DNA from: DASTBU01 sp035711845
GTDB lineage: Bacteria; Acidobacteriota; Vicinamibacteria; Vicinamibacterales; 2-12-FULL-66-21
Assembly (NCBI GenBank): GCA_035711845.1
Contig: DASTBU010000179.1
Span: 1 to 50,087 of the forward strand
Direction: 5' to 3'
DNA length: 50,087 nucleotides
Below the pieces are notes generated by a model. That model ran no database searches. It was not told the origin of the DNA and was given only the letters and a program-made list of their open reading frames with translations. Shown here piece after piece: positions 25,319 to 33,009 of the stretch. The position numbers and the translations under genes are program-made. Every line of letters starts with the position of its first letter. The first letter of the stretch is position 1.

Positions 25319-25613
25319 GCTCGTCCCCCTCGAAGGAGGCTTCTATGCCGGTGACGGTGCAGCTGGATGGCGACAGCGAGGCCGCCTCGCCGCCCTGGCG
25401 ACGAGCGCGTACGGCGCGGAGTCTGACCAGGATGTCGGCCTCGAGCCGGCCGAATTCCTCTTGCGTCAGCTCGTCGAGCTCCAGGCGCATCTCGGCCGCC
25501 AGGAGCTGCTCCCTGAGGGCGGTGTCGTCGTTCAGCTCGGTATCGACCGCGACTGCGAGCTTGTCGAGGACGAACCGCAAACCGCCGATCAGCAGGGAAT
25601 CTAGGATGAACAT
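25293..25613 (-). CDS. gvpG: gas vesicle protein GvpG
   Basis: 106 residues. Typical GvpG layout: short N-terminal amphipathic stretch (MFILDSLLIGGLRFVLDKLA), then a charged helical region LREQLLAAEMRLELDELTQE, EEFGRLEADILVRLRAV. The C-terminal 35 residues are not conserved. Accessory assembly protein in gas vesicle clusters. The spacer before its ATG is wholly occupied by an inverted TGCTGAA repeat. Its 3' end overlaps the start of the tandem ATPase in another frame, and the gvpG frame ends in GGAGG-TAA. Confidence 0.85.
   Translation of the reverse strand: MFILDSLLIGGLRFVLDKLAVAVDTELNDDTALREQLLAAEMRLELDELTQEEFGRLEADILVRLRAVRARRQGGEAASLSPSSCTVTGIEASFEGDEHALPTRRR
25325..25331 (-). promoter_or_regulatory. 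ribosome binding site before ACG codon
   Basis: GAGGGGG on the minus strand, inside the 3' part of gvpG, with 6 bases to the ACG at 25318. This strong site is the main support for non-canonical initiation of the tandem ATPase. Confidence 0.55.
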
Positions 25614-25700
25614 CAGTAATGCTGAATGCTGAATGCTGAATGTTGAATGCTGAGGGCTGAAGGCCCCTCATTCAGCATTCAGCATTCAACCTTCAGCATT
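25614..25700. repeat. inverted TGCTGAA array between GvpF/L-3 and gvpG
   Basis: Five TGCTGAA-type heptads on the plus strand (25619-25654) are followed by the same motif inverted (CATTCAGCATTCAGC, 25667-25700), so the RNA can fold into a hairpin of about 30 imperfect pairs. It abuts the GvpF/L-3 stop at 25701 and reaches to 1 base from the gvpG start. It divides the operon into an upstream part (J, A, kinase, receiver, F/L-3) and a downstream part. Confidence 0.85.
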
Positions 25701-26633
25701 CTAGTGCGCTCGCTCGAGCTTCAATCTGATATTCACGAAATTGTACGGCGGCCACGGTCCGGTGTACTTGAAGGTCAGCTTGTCGTATCGTGCGCCGACG
25801 TCCTTGACCCTGGCATCGAAGTCCGGCTCGCCCTCCCGGGTCACGAGGAACGCGGCGTTCATGATCATGCGGTCGCCAATCGGCTTGTTCGATCGCGACG
25901 CAACCGATACGTCACGGAGCGCCTGGAAGATCTCGGCCACGTAGCGCTCGGAGCGCGCCTGCAGGGCGGCATCGATGAGACGACCATACTGCATGCGCGC
26001 GAAGTAGGTCGAACCCCTCTGTGAGGAAATCTCGCTCTTGAGCCTCCTGATGTCTTCGTCCTCCTCCTCGATCTCGCGGACGATCTGATCGCGGTCCCAG
26101 AGCACCTTGAGCCCGAACTCGAACTTGCCGAGCATCTTGTTCAGGACGTCCCTGAACGCGTCGTACGCCGACCGCAGCAGCTCCACGATGTCGTCTTCGG
26201 TCTTGAACACCGTGCCGAACGACATGGGAATCACGGTGTGCTGCTGCATCACCGTTTCGTTGACGCGCTGGTGCGCCAGGACGTTGTCACGCGTGGGATC
26301 CTGCACGACCATGGGCGTGTTGGACACGACGGCCGCGATGTCCTTGTAGTGGACGGTGTGGACCTCGGCCGGATCGACCCCGATCCCGAGCGGCCCGAAT
26401 CGCAGCGGGCGCGCCGACTTGATGATGCAGTACACGTATTTCCCCTCCGGCAACTCCTCGAGGGTCGCCCGCTCCGCAGCCGTGGGGCGAGCGGCGGGAA
26501 TGTGGACGCGTTCCAGCTTCCCGCGCGATGCTGCCGTGGGGGCGCTGCGGGACCGCTCGCGCACTGCGGGAGGAGCCGCCGCCTTCGTGCGCGTCGCGGT
26601 CCGTGTTCTCGTCTGCTTACGGGTTTTGGGCAT
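25701..26633 (-). CDS. gas vesicle protein GvpF/L family (copy 3)
   Basis: 310 residues, the best conserved of the three copies. A basic, Ala/Pro-rich extension of about 60 residues precedes the core, which starts at GKYVYCIIKS. Core hallmarks: VIPMSFGTVFKTEDDIVELL, FGLKVLWD, STYFARMQYGRLI, FLVTREGEPDFDARVKDVG and C-terminal YTGPWPPYNFVNIRL. Probably the primary GvpF or GvpL. It follows the receiver gene by 58 bases. The extension may be a flexible tail; its function is unknown. Confidence 0.9.
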   Translation of the reverse strand: MPKTRKQTRTRTATRTKAAAPPAVRERSRSAPTAASRGKLERVHIPAARPTAAERATLEELPEGKYVYCIIKSARPLRFGPLGIGVDPAEVHTVHYKDIAAVVSNTPMVVQDPTRDNVLAHQRVNETVMQQHTVIPMSFGTVFKTEDDIVELLRSAYDAFRDVLNKMLGKFEFGLKVLWDRDQIVREIEEEDEDIRRLKSEISSQRGSTYFARMQYGRLIDAALQARSERYVAEIFQALRDVSVASRSNKPIGDRMIMNAAFLVTREGEPDFDARVKDVGARYDKLTFKYTGPWPPYNFVNIRLKLERAH

Positions 26634-26691
26634 CGATTTCGCCTGTCACTGCCGGTGCGGCTGCTCCGCCGCCGGGCCGCACAACCGGGAT

Positions 26692-27093
26692 TCATTCCTT
26701 TCGGATGTCGAGCATCCGCTGTATCTCGGCCACCAGCGCGTCGGGCAAACACGGCTTCGTGACGAACGAATCGCATCCCGCCTGGCGCGCGCCCTCCGCA
26801 TGGCCTGCCAGCGCGTGCCCGGTCAGCGCCACGATCGGTATGTGCCGCGTCCGCTCGTCGATCTTCAACCGTCGCGTCGCCTCCCAGCCGTCCATCTTGG
26901 GAAGGGCCAGATCCATCAGAATGATGTCAGGCATCAGCTCGACGCTCTTCTCGATGGCCTCGAAGCCATCTGTCGCCTCCGCGACACGGAACCCCGAGAA
27001 CTGGAGGTACGCGCAGTACATCTCCCGGGCATCCTGATAGTCCTCGACCACGAGCACCAGCGGTTCGCGCGCGCGTCCCTTCGTCTCGTTCAC
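26692..27093 (-). CDS. single-domain response regulator (receiver only)
   Basis: 133 residues, a CheY-like receiver with nothing after it. Acidic pocket VVEDYQD, phosphoacceptor Asp near residue 60 in ILMDLALPKMDGW, Thr in VALTGHA and Lys in FVTKPC. Its ATG overlaps the stop of the histidine kinase as ATGA, so the two form a cognate pair. With no output domain it must act by binding a partner or by phosphorelay. The next gene downstream is GvpF/L-3. Confidence 0.9.
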   Translation of the reverse strand: MNETKGRAREPLVLVVEDYQDAREMYCAYLQFSGFRVAEATDGFEAIEKSVELMPDIILMDLALPKMDGWEATRRLKIDERTRHIPIVALTGHALAGHAEGARQAGCDSFVTKPCLPDALVAEIQRMLDIRKE

Positions 27094-29219
27094 CGTCTCG
27101 CCTTGGCTGGCAACTTCAGCGTGAACGTGGAACCCCGTGAGATTTCGCTCTGGAGCTCAATCGTCCCGCCGAGCATCTGCGCCAGCCTGCGACAAATCGA
27201 CAGCCCCAGCCCGGTGCCGCCGTAGCCTCGCGCCGGAGAGCTGTCCAGCTGGCGGAAATCCTCGAACACCTTCCTCCTCGACTCCTCCGGAATGCCCACA
27301 CCCGTGTCACGGACCGCGATGGACACCGTCCGATCGGCGGGGCTCCAGAACGCTTCGATCGTCACGGAACCCTGCGGCGTGAACTTCAGCGCATTGCTGA
27401 GGAGGTTCAGCACGACCTGCTTCACCTTCTGCCGATCGCTCTTGATCGCCGGCAGCCTGCTCTTCACCCGTGTCGTCACGCTCAGATTGGACCGCTTGAC
27501 GATGGGCTCGAGCTCGGACATCACCTCGTTCACCAGGTCCGGTATCCGGAACGTGGAGAGGTTCAGCGGCATCCGTCCCGCTTCGATGCGGGTAATGTCG
27601 AGAATATCGTTGATGAGGGCAAGAAGGTGGCGCGAGTTCGAGTCGATACGGGTCAGGCTCTTCCACTGCGGTTCCGTAACCGGACCCGTGACGCCGTTCA
27701 GCAACATGTGGGTATAGCCCAGAATCGCGTTCAGCGGCGTCCGGAACTCGTGCGACATGTTGGCGAGGAACTGGGACTTGAGCGCGGACGCCTGTTCGAG
27801 CGCGATGTGCTGGCGCCGAAGCAGCTCGTTCTGCTGCGCCAGCTCGGCGGTCGCTTCCTGGACCTTCCGCTCGAGCTCGGCGGAGGCGAACTTGAGCTGC
27901 TCGTACAGCCGCGCCTTCTCGATCGCCTCGGTGCGGTCGTGGAGAATCGTGACGACCCAGACCAGCTCCCCCTGTTCCGACAGAATGGTCCCTGCGGCAG
28001 CCTCGACCGGGAGGCTGCGGCCAGTCTGCGGATCGGAGAGCTGGATCTCCCCGCGGTAGCGCTGCTCTCCGGTCCTCGTCAGAACGTTGGACACGAACGA
28101 GGTCAGGTTGGCCCCGTTCGCGCGCACCCTTCGCTGGGGCCCTTCCCCCGCGCTCGCCGGCACGTTGAAGAGCCGCTCGGCCGGCTCGTTCATCAGAACG
28201 ATGTCGCCCTCCTGGTCGGTCACCAGAATCGGATCGACGACCGAATCGATGATGAGATCCAGCCGGTGACGCTCGTCGCGGACCTCCGCCTGCGCCACGC
28301 GCAGCGTGCGGTAGCTCTCCTCGATCTCCTCCCGCGCACGTGCGAGGTCGGTAATGTTCCGCAGGATGGACACGACGTAGGTGCCCTGCTGTTCGTCCCT
28401 GGCCCTCGAGCTGATCAGCTCGAAGAGCAGATCCGATCCCTCCAGCGGATCGACCAGAAGCAGCTCGCGCCGGGAGAGCTCGGAGTGGTGACCGACCGCG
28501 CCCGTGGCGAGCGCTGCCGAGAAGAGCAACTTGTTCAGCGCGACGGCGCGACGCCAGCCCTCGCTCGCATCCTCGGGCGCCGAGAACAGCTTCTCCGCAT
28601 GCGTATTTGCGATGATGAGCTTTCCTTCCGCCTCGGTGAGCAGAATGGGATCGGTCACCGCGTTGATGATGCTGTAGAGGAGCACACGCTCCTGGTTGAA
28701 CCGCGTCCCGGCCAGAGTCGGGCGTTGGTGGAGGCGCGAGAGCTGGCTGCCGAGCAGGCGCGCCATCCAGACCGCGTCTGGTGAAAGGTCCGGCCCCGCC
28801 GATCCGACCACGAGCACGCCGTCACTGGCGGATTCCGCGGCGGCGCGCAGCGGGATCACATGGAAGCCGCCTGTCTGCAGCGCCGCGAGCCACGCGCCCG
28901 AACCGTCGAAATACGAAGGCTCCAGCCGGTCCATCGCCAGGATGAGGGGATGTGCGGTGTCGTTCCGCCGGACGGCAAAGCCGGCGACGGCCGTTGATGA
29001 CAGGCCATGCGCGGCAACGAGCAGCAGGTTCTGATGGGTGGGTTCACGGACTGCGACGAACGCCTGCTGGAGACCCGCGTGCTCGACAAGCCATGCGATT
29101 GCGTGAGCGGCTGATGCCGGCAGATCCGCGCTCGCGACCAGGACCTCGGCAAGTGCGAGCTTCGCTTGGAGTTCCACGCCAGGCGTTGGCGGCAGCACCG
29201 GGGCCACGGACCGAGACAC
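27090..29219 (-). CDS. soluble GAF-PAS-PAS hybrid-less sensor histidine kinase
   Basis: 709 residues with no membrane segment. Order: GAF-like domain (about 15-170), two PAS domains (starting at IINAVTDPILLTEAEGKL and IIDSVVDPILVTDQEGDI), a coiled coil, the HisKA box FLANMSHEFRTPLNA with the phospho-His near residue 488, and a HATPase domain with NALKFTP, DTGVGIPEE and GTGLGLS. It would sense a cytoplasmic cue and phosphorylate the receiver encoded next. The GTG start at 29219 lies one base after the gvpA stop, so the kinase is translated from the gvpA message; an earlier in-frame start would sit inside gvpA. Confidence 0.9.
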   Translation of the reverse strand: MSRSVAPVLPPTPGVELQAKLALAEVLVASADLPASAAHAIAWLVEHAGLQQAFVAVREPTHQNLLLVAAHGLSSTAVAGFAVRRNDTAHPLILAMDRLEPSYFDGSGAWLAALQTGGFHVIPLRAAAESASDGVLVVGSAGPDLSPDAVWMARLLGSQLSRLHQRPTLAGTRFNQERVLLYSIINAVTDPILLTEAEGKLIIANTHAEKLFSAPEDASEGWRRAVALNKLLFSAALATGAVGHHSELSRRELLLVDPLEGSDLLFELISSRARDEQQGTYVVSILRNITDLARAREEIEESYRTLRVAQAEVRDERHRLDLIIDSVVDPILVTDQEGDIVLMNEPAERLFNVPASAGEGPQRRVRANGANLTSFVSNVLTRTGEQRYRGEIQLSDPQTGRSLPVEAAAGTILSEQGELVWVVTILHDRTEAIEKARLYEQLKFASAELERKVQEATAELAQQNELLRRQHIALEQASALKSQFLANMSHEFRTPLNAILGYTHMLLNGVTGPVTEPQWKSLTRIDSNSRHLLALINDILDITRIEAGRMPLNLSTFRIPDLVNEVMSELEPIVKRSNLSVTTRVKSRLPAIKSDRQKVKQVVLNLLSNALKFTPQGSVTIEAFWSPADRTVSIAVRDTGVGIPEESRRKVFEDFRQLDSSPARGYGGTGLGLSICRRLAQMLGGTIELQSEISRGSTFTLKLPAKARR

Positions 29220-29220
29220 G

Positions 29221-29541
29221 TCAGACCTCCGGTGTGCGCCTCCGCGCACGAGTACGGCGGACCTTCGTCGCTGCAAGCTCTGCCCTCAACGCCCGGTTCT
29301 CGGCCATCACGTTCTGGGTGAGCTCCGCGTGCGGCCGCGACACGGTCGGAACTTGCCCAACGGCCTCCGAGTACTTGAGGTAGGTATCTATCGACGCCAC
29401 GACGACACGAGCCTCAACGGTAATCAGATCGATGCCCACCAGGGATACCCGAACCCAGGCATCGATGACGATGCCCTTGTCCAGCACCCGGTCGAGCACG
29501 TCGATGAGACTTGTACCCGCACCCGCCCGTTCAACAGCCAT
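29221..29541 (-). CDS. gvpA: major gas vesicle structural protein GvpA
   Basis: 106 residues. The core is near-canonical GvpA: SLIDVLDRVLDKGIVIDAWV, RVSLVGIDLITVEARVVVAS and TYLKYSEAVG. These small hydrophobic subunits stack into the ribs of the gas vesicle wall. A 35-residue charged C-terminal tail, ending in an Arg-rich stretch, is longer than in most GvpA proteins. ATG 29541 has CAGGAG about 6 bases upstream. It lies between the GvpJ-like gene (48-base gap) and the histidine kinase (1-base gap). Confidence 0.93.
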   Translation of the reverse strand: MAVERAGAGTSLIDVLDRVLDKGIVIDAWVRVSLVGIDLITVEARVVVASIDTYLKYSEAVGQVPTVSRPHAELTQNVMAENRALRAELAATKVRRTRARRRTPEV

Positions 29542-29589
29542 TCTGCGCTCCTGCCGGCCCCGAGAGTCCCGTCCGTGGCCGACGCCTGA

Positions 29590-29916
29590 CTACTTCCGGC
29601 GCTTCGCCGGCGCCGGAAGTAGTGCGTCTATCCTACGCTCGAGTTGCCGCAGCTGGTCGCGCAGTTGCTCGTGCTCGGGCAACATCCGGTGGTTCCGCGC
29701 AGAAGAGAGTTCGCGGTCGTACCTCCACCAGTCCAGCCCGATCTCCTGTGCCTTGTCGAGCGAACAGACGAGCAGCCGAATCCGGATCGTCAGGAGCTCG
29801 ACTTCTGCCAGCGACACTCTGATATCACCCGCGATGACCAGGCCTTTGTCGAGCACCCGGTCCAGGACGTCGACGAGACCCGTGCCCCGATGATGTGAAG
29901 GTAGCTCGAGTGCCAT
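29590..29916 (-). CDS. GvpJ-like gas vesicle protein
   Basis: 108 residues, GvpA family. The core GLVDVLDRVLDKGLVIAGDI and RVSLAEVELLTIRIRLLV is followed by a polar C-terminal helix with coiled-coil character (EHEQLRDQLRQLERRIDALL), the usual build of GvpJ-type minor proteins. First gas vesicle gene of the operon in transcription order; a TATAGT hexamer lies 9 bases before its ATG. GvpJ is thought to affect vesicle tips or nucleation. Letter assignment is likely but not certain. Confidence 0.82.
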   Translation of the reverse strand: MALELPSHHRGTGLVDVLDRVLDKGLVIAGDIRVSLAEVELLTIRIRLLVCSLDKAQEIGLDWWRYDRELSSARNHRMLPEHEQLRDQLRQLERRIDALLPAPAKRRK

Positions 29917-29925
29917 GAGGGAGCG

Positions 29926-29931
29926 ACTATA
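29926..29931 (-). promoter_or_regulatory. -10 element of the gas vesicle operon
   Basis: TATAGT on the minus strand, 9 bases before the GvpJ-like ATG at 29916, implying a transcript with a leader of only a few bases. The -35 region (TTCGTC at 16-base spacing) is weak. Confidence 0.5.
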
Positions 29932-30034
29932 TCGCAGAACCGGAAGCGACGAAGCGCGAGCCGCCCCGGATGCGCCGCGCGTGACCGGTCGAGCTTGTTA
30001 CAAAAGCGTCATTAGCCCGACCGTCACCTCGACC

Positions 30035-30478
30035 TCATCTGCGCGCCTTCGACGGCTCTGAAATCGCCTCGACGAGCTCTCCAGTACGCTCCTCCCGATG
30101 GCCACGAGTCGCCACATCCGCCTGGGCGATAATGCCGCTGAGCCGCCCTGAGGCGTCCACCACGGGCATCCGCCGCACCTGATGGTCCGCCATCAGGCTC
30201 ATCGCGCGTTCGAGGTCGTCGTCCTCGCGGCAGACTGCCGGGTTCTTCGTCATGGCATCGTTGACGGTCGCGGACGACACATTCCGATTGCTCGCGACGA
30301 CCTTCGTGACCACGTCCCGGTCGGTCACGATCCCGATCACCCGCCTCGAGTCGATGGTCTCGACCACGGGCAGCGATCCCACGTCGTGGCTACGCATCAT
30401 TTCGGCCGCGCGCGTGACCGGATCTCCGGGCTCGCAGCAGACGGGGTCCTTCGTCATCACTTCATGGCATTTCGGCAT
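30035..30478 (-). CDS. tandem CBS-domain protein
   Basis: 147 residues forming one CBS pair: MTKDPVCCEPGDPVTRAAEM and VGSLPVVE...VIGIVTDRDVV, then MTKNPAVCREDDDLERAMSL and VRRMPVVDASGRLSGIIAQADV. Stand-alone CBS pairs bind adenine nucleotides and act as energy or redox sensors on partner proteins. ATG 30478 is preferred because GGAGGAGG lies 9 bases upstream; the GTG at 30487 is too close. It precedes the gas vesicle genes by 118 bases on the same strand, but that spacer has its own -10, so it may be a separate unit. Confidence 0.87.
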   Translation of the reverse strand: MPKCHEVMTKDPVCCEPGDPVTRAAEMMRSHDVGSLPVVETIDSRRVIGIVTDRDVVTKVVASNRNVSSATVNDAMTKNPAVCREDDDLERAMSLMADHQVRRMPVVDASGRLSGIIAQADVATRGHREERTGELVEAISEPSKARR

Positions 30479-30613
30479 CGCTTGCACCTCCTCCGGAACG
30501 GGTAGCGATGCAAGGCGCCGGCCACCAGATGGCCCGGGATTGCGGAGAAAATCGCGGCCCCAGGCCCATTTCTGTATCGAATGGGTGAAAGACCGTCGAG
30601 AATCAGGAGCGCG

Positions 30614-32011
30614 TTACCACTCGCTGTGAACGTGGCCCGCCCGATCGATCCTCTCGTAGGTATGTGCACCAAAGGCATCGCGCTGAGCCTGCGTCAGGTT
30701 CTGGGGAAGCCGCGCGGTCGTGCAGGTGTCGAAATAGGCGAGAGCCGACGACAGCGCGGGCGCCGGGACGGCGGCCTCGACGGCGAACCGTATCGTACGC
30801 CGCCATCCGTCGAGTGCCGGCTTCAGCAGCGGCACGATCGCGGGGGCGGCGAGGAGGCTGGGGAGGCCGGGAGCATCCAGAAACGCCCGTCGGATGGGAA
30901 CCAGCAGGCGCGCACGGATGATGCACCCGCCCATCCAGATTCTCGCGATCTCCGACAGGTCGATGTGCCAGTCGTGCGAGAGCGAGGCCGCGCGAATCAG
31001 CGCCATGCCCTGGGTGTAGGCGCAGATGCGCGATGCATACAGCGCGTCGCGTGCGCTTTCGATCAATGTCTCGCGGTCCGAGACAACCCGGGTCCGTCCG
31101 TCCGCGAAAATCCCCGAAGCCGCAACCCGCTCGGCCTTGAAGCTCGAGAGCACACGCGCGTCAATGGCCGCCGCAATCGTCGGCACCGGCACCGCCAGCG
31201 ACAGGGCGACTTGCGCGGTCCACCTGCCGGTCCCCTTCTGCTCCGCCTTGTCCAGCACCTGATCGACCAGCGGCTGCTTCGTCTCGGGATCGAGCACGCG
31301 GGTGACACGCGCGGTCAGTTCGACCAGGAACGACTCGAGTGGCCCCTCGTTCCAGCGCGCGAAGACGTCCGCCGTTTCCGGCGCGGAGAGTCCGCCGACT
31401 CGTCGCAGCAGATCCCAGACCTCGGCGATGAGCTGCATGTCGGCATACTCGATCCCGTTGTGCACCATCTTGACGAAGTGACCGGCGCCATCGGGACCCA
31501 CGTGAGTGACGCATGCTCCCGCGTCGGTTCTGGCGGCAATGGCCTCGAGCACATCGGACACCGCCCGCCAGGCTTCCACGGCGCCTCCCGGCATGAGCGA
31601 AGGGCCAAAGCGGGCGCCATCCTCGCCCCCGGATACACCGCAGCCCATGAAGCGAATGCCGGTCGGCCGTAGATCGGCCTCGCGGCGGCGAGTATCCTCG
31701 AACCACGAATTCCCGCCGTCGATGAGCACATCTCCGGGCTGCAGGAGCGGCGCCAGCTTCGCGATCATCTGATCGACGGGCGCGCCGGCCGGAATCATCA
31801 TCATGATTCGCCGTGGTCGCTCGATCGCCGCGATCAAATCCTCGAGGGTCGTGGCACCCTGAAACCGGCCGCGCGGGTGCGCGCGAACGAAGTCGTCAAT
31901 CCACTCGACCTCCCGGTTCCACACCGCGACCGCGTATCCGCGGGACTCGATGTTGAGGGCCAGATTGCGCCCCATCGTCCCCAGGCCGATGATGCCGAAC
32001 CGGGAGCTCAT
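30614..32011 (-). CDS. gnd: 6-phosphogluconate dehydrogenase, decarboxylating
   Basis: 465 residues, the usual long form. Cofactor loop GIIGLGTMGRNLALNI, substrate signature GCGVSGGEDGARFGPSLMPG, active-site HNGIEYADMQL (Lys and Asn positions in FVKMVHNGIEY), and VLDKAEQKGTGRWTAQ. It oxidises 6-phosphogluconate to ribulose 5-phosphate and CO2, making NAD(P)H. ATG 32011 overlaps the opcA stop as ATGA, so zwf, opcA and gnd are one translationally coupled operon. Confidence 0.93.
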   Translation of the reverse strand: MSSRFGIIGLGTMGRNLALNIESRGYAVAVWNREVEWIDDFVRAHPRGRFQGATTLEDLIAAIERPRRIMMMIPAGAPVDQMIAKLAPLLQPGDVLIDGGNSWFEDTRRREADLRPTGIRFMGCGVSGGEDGARFGPSLMPGGAVEAWRAVSDVLEAIAARTDAGACVTHVGPDGAGHFVKMVHNGIEYADMQLIAEVWDLLRRVGGLSAPETADVFARWNEGPLESFLVELTARVTRVLDPETKQPLVDQVLDKAEQKGTGRWTAQVALSLAVPVPTIAAAIDARVLSSFKAERVAASGIFADGRTRVVSDRETLIESARDALYASRICAYTQGMALIRAASLSHDWHIDLSEIARIWMGGCIIRARLLVPIRRAFLDAPGLPSLLAAPAIVPLLKPALDGWRRTIRFAVEAAVPAPALSSALAYFDTCTTARLPQNLTQAQRDAFGAHTYERIDRAGHVHSEW

Positions 32012-33009
32012 GCTCGTGGCCCGGCAACGGGTGACCCGCCGGAAGCGGGCGGCAGGCCGGCGCCGGGACCGCTCGACGCCGGATCGCCGGTGCTGATGCA
32101 GGCCCGAACAGCGGCCTCGAACGCCCGATCGCGCGCGCGGATGCCCAGTTCCTCGGTCATGAGGGCCGACAGACTCTGGTCCCCGAGAGAGACCGTGCGC
32201 CTTGCGCTGCGATGGTCTTGCACGTCGGCGGAGGTCTGAACGCAGCTCCCGCTCGGGGCCAGACGAAGCAGCAGGTTTCCATCGCCATCGCCAAAGCGAA
32301 TCTCTTCGATGAATGCGCCGCGCCGGCTGCCGAGGATCTCCGCCTCGATTCCACCAGGCCGATCGAGCGAGGCCGAAATCCAGGCGGCAAACAACCTGGC
32401 GGCGATCGGATCGGCGCCGGTGATCTGGAGACTGTTGAATCGCGGCGACGCCGCTCGGACTTCCGGAATGTCGAAGAAGCCTGCCATCAGCGTGCGCCAG
32501 CGGGTCAGCCGGGTCCATTTGAGATCGCTGAACGCCGCCTTGTCGAAGAAGGGGACGGCGCGACGCCATGCGTCGAGTGGCTCGTCATCGTCCAGCACGA
32601 CGCGATCGGCAAGGTGTGCGAGCTCGTTCAGGACGGCCGGCTCGGTTCCACCTCTCCACCACACGATGGTGGGCAGGCTCGACAGCCGCAGCGCGGCCAC
32701 CGCGTTGTTCACGAAAGACGATTTCAGCCCCGAGAGCGCAACCGTATCACCGTCCCGGCGCGGAGTCGGACGCGTCTCGTTGCCCGCCGAGATCATAATC
32801 GCCCGGACCGCGGTGCGGCCTCTGAGCCGTTCCAGGGCCGCGGCTGCCTCGTTCAGCCGGTCATCGGAGCCGACCGCGACCACCGTGGACGCCAGCACAC
32901 GGTCCCGAACGCGATGTCCACCCGCGTCGGTCCGGCCTGCCAGCGTCGCGTTGATCTCGCCGAAGGCAAGCTCCACCCCACCGGGCAGCAACTGATTGGC
33001 CTTGTTCAC
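32008..33009 (-). CDS. opcA: OpcA-like glucose-6-phosphate dehydrogenase assembly protein
   Basis: 333 residues. OpcA-type features include LRLSSLPTIVWWRGG, the acidic stretch DRVVLDDDEPLDAW and DLKWTRLTRWRTLMAGFFD. The family is best known from cyanobacteria and actinobacteria, where it binds and activates glucose-6-phosphate dehydrogenase in a redox-sensitive way. Position between zwf and gnd fits that role exactly. GTG 33009 overlaps the zwf stop as GTGA. The last 25 residues are Gly/Pro-rich and probably disordered. Confidence 0.87.
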   Translation of the reverse strand: MNKANQLLPGGVELAFGEINATLAGRTDAGGHRVRDRVLASTVVAVGSDDRLNEAAAALERLRGRTAVRAIMISAGNETRPTPRRDGDTVALSGLKSSFVNNAVAALRLSSLPTIVWWRGGTEPAVLNELAHLADRVVLDDDEPLDAWRRAVPFFDKAAFSDLKWTRLTRWRTLMAGFFDIPEVRAASPRFNSLQITGADPIAARLFAAWISASLDRPGGIEAEILGSRRGAFIEEIRFGDGDGNLLLRLAPSGSCVQTSADVQDHRSARRTVSLGDQSLSALMTEELGIRARDRAFEAAVRACISTGDPASSGPGAGLPPASGGSPVAGPRA

